A DNA stretch of 8,651 bases from Rhodospirillales bacterium (lineage in GTDB: Bacteria; Pseudomonadota; Alphaproteobacteria; Geminicoccales; Geminicoccaceae): positions 1 to 8,651 of the forward strand of contig SLRI01000155.1 of NCBI GenBank assembly GCA_007131045.1, in the 5' to 3' direction. Shown piece after piece: positions 6,358 to 8,651 of the stretch; the stretch's first letter is position 1, and each line of letters opens with the position of its first letter. The position numbers and the translations under genes were made by a program. The notes under the pieces were generated by a model. It saw only the letters and a program-made list of their open reading frames with translations, ran no database searches and was not told where the DNA came from.

Positions 6358-7172
6358 GACGAAGCTCCCCCGTTCGGCCACGTCTGGAAGAAATGGTGCA
6401 CCGGCCCGTGGCCGTGACCGATGCCCAGCCGATCGGCCGCCGCGATGGCGCCCGCGATGTAGCTCTTCGCCCGTCCCACGGCGTCCGGCAGCGCCAGGCC
6501 CAGGGCCAGCCCGGCAGCGATCGCCGCCGAGAGGGTGCAGCCCGTGCCGTGGGTATTCTTCGTCGCGATGCGCGGGGCGCGCTGCCAGAGCACTTCGCCG
6601 CCGTGCAGCAGGATGTCCGCACTCTCGCCATGCGCCAGATGGCCGCCCTTGAGCAGCACGTTGGCGACACCCAGACCCTGCAGCCGGGCCGCCACCGCCG
6701 GCATCTGCCGCTCCTCGGTCGCCGGCGCCTCGCCGAGCAGCACCGCGGCCTCCGGCAGGTTCGGCGTGACGATCGAGGCCAGCGGCAAGAGCTCGGAGCG
6801 CAGCGCCTCGATCGCGTCGTCCGGCAAGAGCTTGTCGCCGGACTTCGCCACCATGACGGGATCGAGCACGATCCAGCGCGGCTTCCAGTGGCGCAGCCGC
6901 TCGGCTACCGTGCGGATCATCTCGGGCCCGCCCAGCATGCCGAGCTTGACCGCATGGACCGGGATATCGTCGAAAACGGCGTCGATCTGCGCCCTGACGA
7001 AGTCGGGCTCGACCGGAAAGATGCCGGTGACGGCCTTGGTGTTCTGCGCGGTGAGTGCGGTGATCACCGACATGCCGTAGACGCCGAGCGCCGAGAAGGT
7101 CTTGAGATCGGCCTGGATGCCGGCGCCGCCGCCACTGTCGGAGCCCGCGATGGTGAGCGCTGTTCGGGTCAT
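6354..7172 (-). CDS. thiD: Hydroxymethylpyrimidine/phosphomethylpyrimidine kinase
   Basis: A 272-residue cytosolic kinase that phosphorylates HMP to HMP-P and then HMP-PP, the pyrimidine substrate of thiamine phosphate synthase. It is complete and of typical length. Motifs of the ribokinase-like ThiD family in order: AGSDSGGGAGIQADLKT at 9-25, TAQNT at 41-45, KLGMLG at 76-81, DPVMVAKSGD at 104-113, TPNLPEA at 136-142, KGGH at 175-178, and NTHGTGCTLSAAIA at 206-219 with the catalytic Cys212 and anion hole. The C-terminal GHGPVHHFF at 254-262 is also typical. ATG 7172 lies 5 nt after GGGAGG, which sits inside the end of thiE, and overlaps the thiE stop as ATGA. Its own stop overlaps the TRAP receptor start. 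No thiE fusion is present, unlike some ThiDE proteins. Confidence 0.97.
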   Translation of the reverse strand: MTRTALTIAGSDSGGGAGIQADLKTFSALGVYGMSVITALTAQNTKAVTGIFPVEPDFVRAQIDAVFDDIPVHAVKLGMLGGPEMIRTVAERLRHWKPRWIVLDPVMVAKSGDKLLPDDAIEALRSELLPLASIVTPNLPEAAVLLGEAPATEERQMPAVAARLQGLGVANVLLKGGHLAHGESADILLHGGEVLWQRAPRIATKNTHGTGCTLSAAIAAGLALGLALPDAVGRAKSYIAGAIAAADRLGIGHGHGPVHHFFQTWPNGGASS

Positions 7173-7831
7173 GCCTGCCTCCCGTGGATGGCCGCATCGA
7201 CGACGAGGCGCAGCCGCCGGGTTGCGGCTTCGACGTCGTCCGCCATGAAGATGTCGGAGATGACCGCCACGCCGTCGGCACCGGCCGTGATCACCGCCGC
7301 CGCGTTCTCGTGGTCGATCCCGGCGATGCCGCAGACCGGCAAGCCGGGGTGATGCCGGTGAACCCCCTCGATCAGCCGGGCGAGGCCTTCGGGCCCCAGC
7401 GGCGGGTCGCCCGGGTCCTTGCTCGCCGTGGCATAAACCGGCCCGAGCCCGGCATAATCGGCGAGCCCGGGCGGCACGGCTGCGGCCTCGGGTGCGTGAT
7501 GGACGGTGATGCCGAGCACGGCATCCGGGCCGAGTAGCCGCCTCGCATCATCGGGCGCCATGTCGGTGAGCCCGACATGCACGCCGTCGGCACCGACGGC
7601 CAGCGCCACGTCGACCCGGTCGTTGATCAAGAGCGGCACATCAAAGGCGTCGAGGGCCGCCCGAACGGCGCGGGCGAGCGCTACGCAGTCGCGGGTGTCG
7701 CTCGTCTTGTCGCGCAGCTGGAGCAGCGTGATGCCGCCTGCGGCAGCCTCCATCGCCAGTTGCACGGGATCGCGGCCGCGCGTGCGGGTGGGGTCGAGCA
7801 CGGCGTAGAGGCGAAGGTCGATGGCGGGCAT
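7169..7831 (-). CDS. thiE: Thiamine-phosphate synthase
   Basis: A 220-residue TIM-barrel enzyme that couples HMP-PP with thiazole phosphate to form thiamine phosphate, releasing pyrophosphate. Motifs seen: LYAVLDP at 8-14, GITLLQLRDK at 33-42 with the pyrophosphate-site Arg and Lys, LLINDRVDVALAVGADGVHVG at 67-87 with Asn70 and Asp71, Asp90, LGITVHH at 106-112, LGPVYATASKDP at 129-140, and GIAGIDHEN at 168-176 followed by GADGVAVIS at 184-192. The position that is Gln in the usual HVGQxD is Leu88 here. ATG 7831 shares one base with the thiM stop (TGATG) and has GGGAGG 8 nt upstream. Its stop overlaps thiD as ATGA. Length is normal and all other key residues are present, so it is probably active. 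Confidence 0.95.
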   Translation of the reverse strand: MPAIDLRLYAVLDPTRTRGRDPVQLAMEAAAGGITLLQLRDKTSDTRDCVALARAVRAALDAFDVPLLINDRVDVALAVGADGVHVGLTDMAPDDARRLLGPDAVLGITVHHAPEAAAVPPGLADYAGLGPVYATASKDPGDPPLGPEGLARLIEGVHRHHPGLPVCGIAGIDHENAAAVITAGADGVAVISDIFMADDVEAATRRLRLVVDAAIHGRQA

Positions 7832-8565
7832 CAGGCGAGCCTCCCGTGGCGCTGCAGGGCCTCGCCGTCGAGCGCGTGCGCCGCATCGAGAAAGGCCGGA
7901 ACGAAGCTGCCCGGACCGGCGGCCGAGGCCGCGGCCATGGTGCCGGCCACCTTCATCATCAGCATCGCCGATGCGGCGGCGACGAAGGGATCGTCCTCGA
8001 CCGCGAGACAGGCGGCGAGAAGCGCCGATCCGGCGCAGCCCATGGCGGTCACCCGATCCATGAGCGGGCTGCCGCCGGCGACCTCGACCACGCGGTCCCG
8101 CCAAGCGATCCGGTCGACCGGACCGGTCAGCGCCACCACCGTGCGACGGCCGACCTCGAGCAACGGCCGCTCGGCCCGATTGCAGCGGAGCACGCTCGGG
8201 CCGAGATCGAGCAGGCACTGGGCGAAGCCGCGGCGCTCGACGCTGCGCTCGACCTTGACCGGATCGAGCACCCAGGGCAGGCCCCGGGCCTGCGCGGCGG
8301 CGATCGCCTCGGGCGCCGCCTCGCGCCGCCATGGGTCGAGCATGCCGAGATTGACGAGCAGGGCCGCGCTCGAGCCGACGAAGTCCGGCATCGCCGCCGG
8401 CTCCATCGTCATCGAGGGCACCGCACCCACGGCGAGCAGCAGGTTGGCCGAAAGCTGCATGGCGACGAAATTGGTGAGGCAGTGGACGCGCGGCCGCACG
8501 CTGCGCAAGCGCTCGACGCTCGCTGCGGCCCGATCGACGATCTCGACAGCCGAGGTGTCGGCCAC
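7831..8565 (-). CDS. thiM: Hydroxyethylthiazole kinase, compact and diverged form
   Basis: A ribokinase-like enzyme that phosphorylates the thiazole alcohol (HET) so that salvaged thiazole can enter thiamine synthesis. With the GTG start at 8565 it has 244 residues. Seen: RPRVHCLTNFVAMQLSANLL at 24-43, GAVPSM at 47-52, LLVNLGML at 69-76, LDPVKVE at 100-106, RCN at 127-129, TGPVD at 147-151, VTAMGCAGSALLAACLA at 172-188 with the catalytic Cys177, and GPGSFVPAFLDA at 217-228. The first half and the tail match E. coli ThiM well. About 28 residues are missing between RCN and TGPVD, and the usual GTGC loop reads AMGC. GTG 8565 was chosen because GGGGAG lies 5 nt upstream; ATG 8580 lies upstream of that site and would add five residues. 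It is the first operon gene, under the TPP riboswitch. Confidence 0.88.
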   Translation of the reverse strand: MADTSAVEIVDRAAASVERLRSVRPRVHCLTNFVAMQLSANLLLAVGAVPSMTMEPAAMPDFVGSSAALLVNLGMLDPWRREAAPEAIAAAQARGLPWVLDPVKVERSVERRGFAQCLLDLGPSVLRCNRAERPLLEVGRRTVVALTGPVDRIAWRDRVVEVAGGSPLMDRVTAMGCAGSALLAACLAVEDDPFVAAASAMLMMKVAGTMAAASAAGPGSFVPAFLDAAHALDGEALQRHGRLA

Positions 8566-8566
8566 G

Positions 8567-8614
8567 TTCACTCCCCGCATCGTTGCCCGATGATCGACCG
8601 GTAGCGGGGGTGAA
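8567..8614 (-). promoter_or_regulatory. Expression-platform hairpin that can mask the thiM ribosome binding site
   Basis: On the minus strand, TTCACCCCCGC (8614-8604) can pair with GCGGGGAGTGAA (8578-8567): 11 base pairs, six of them G-C in a row, with one bulged A. The 3' arm contains the whole GGGGAG ribosome binding site and ends one base before the GTG start. The 25-nt loop holds a smaller possible stem CATCG/CGATG. This is the arrangement expected for a riboswitch that controls translation initiation in Gram-negative bacteria; its dependence on the aptamer is an inference because most of the aptamer is outside the window. Confidence 0.65.
8571..8576 (-). promoter_or_regulatory. Ribosome binding site of thiM, inside a hairpin
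   Basis: GGGGAG on the minus strand is 5 nt before GTG 8565. It decides for the GTG start over ATG 8580-8578, which lies upstream of the site and has no comparable sequence before it. The site forms part of the 3' arm of the hairpin at 8567-8614. Confidence 0.6.
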
Positions 8615-8637
8615 GGACGGTCCAAACAGCCGCTCAA

Positions 8638-8651
8638 TCCCTACGCCGGCA
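8638..8651 (-). ncRNA. TPP riboswitch (THI element), 3' end only
   Basis: The minus strand at the window edge reads TGCCGGCGTAGGGA, matching the conserved 3' end of TPP riboswitches (TGCCAGCGTAGGGA) at 13 of 14 positions. It lies about 70 nt upstream of thiM, the right place and orientation for the aptamer of a thiamine operon. The rest of the aptamer, including the CUGAGA core, and the operon promoter lie beyond 8651. The aptamer senses thiamine pyrophosphate, and binding should lower expression of the thi genes. Confidence 0.8.

Noticed and set aside
3518..8604. Long plus-strand open frames running opposite the thi genes (for example 4364-5314, 5209-6417, 6393-7352, 7577-8593)
   Set aside because: They are antisense to well-supported genes, lack family motifs, and are rich in Arg, Gly, His and Gln as expected for reverse frames of high-GC genes.
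8566..8637. Start of thiM at TTG 8637 or ATG 8580
   Set aside because: TTG 8637 would place coding sequence directly against the riboswitch end and through the hairpin. ATG 8580 has no ribosome binding site, while GTG 8565 has GGGGAG at 5 nt.
1..8651. tRNA or rRNA genes, CRISPR arrays, insertion sequences, phage genes
   Set aside because: No tRNA-like cloverleaf, repeat-spacer pattern, transposase motif or terminal inverted repeat was seen by eye.

Overview
The window is GC-rich DNA from a bacterium, most likely an alphaproteobacterium. That is inferred from the base composition, gene families such as a TakP-like TRAP solute receptor, and the thiM-thiE-thiD salvage layout; no marker gene fixes the taxon. 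Genes are densely packed and fall into two blocks that meet tail to tail near 3480-3517.

Left block, plus strand (1-3517). It opens with the 3' part of a YbaK/ProX-type prolyl-tRNA editing protein. Next come an AzlC/AzlD pair (branched-chain amino acid exporter family) joined by a TTGA stop/start overlap, then a short-chain dehydrogenase/reductase (SDR) resembling E. coli YgfF. A comparatively AT-rich intergenic region (2344-2494) carries two related palindromes 20 bp apart and a possible promoter. It precedes a polytopic membrane protein of the lysylphosphatidylglycerol synthase TM/UPF0104 family, which starts at TTG.

Right block, minus strand (8651 down to 3480). This is one compact thiamine operon. 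In transcription order it holds the last 14 nt of a TPP riboswitch, a hairpin that can mask the first ribosome binding site, thiM, thiE, thiD, a TakP-like TRAP solute-binding protein, a ThiX-type ABC permease and a ThiY-type pyrimidine-binding protein. Junctions are overlapping or only a few bases long (TGATG, ATGA, ATGA, 5 nt, 20 nt), so the genes are probably co-transcribed and partly translationally coupled.

Together the operon reads as a thiamine salvage module. ThiY/ThiX bring in a pyrimidine precursor, ThiD phosphorylates HMP, ThiM phosphorylates the thiazole alcohol, and ThiE joins the two to thiamine phosphate. Thiazole and pyrimidine synthesis genes (thiC, thiG, thiS, thiO) are not in the window. 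Neither are an ABC ATPase (ThiZ) for ThiXY or TRAP membrane subunits for the TakP-like receptor. The most unusual points are that orphan TRAP receptor coupled to thiD, a shortened and diverged ThiM, and the well-resolved RNA switch in front of it.
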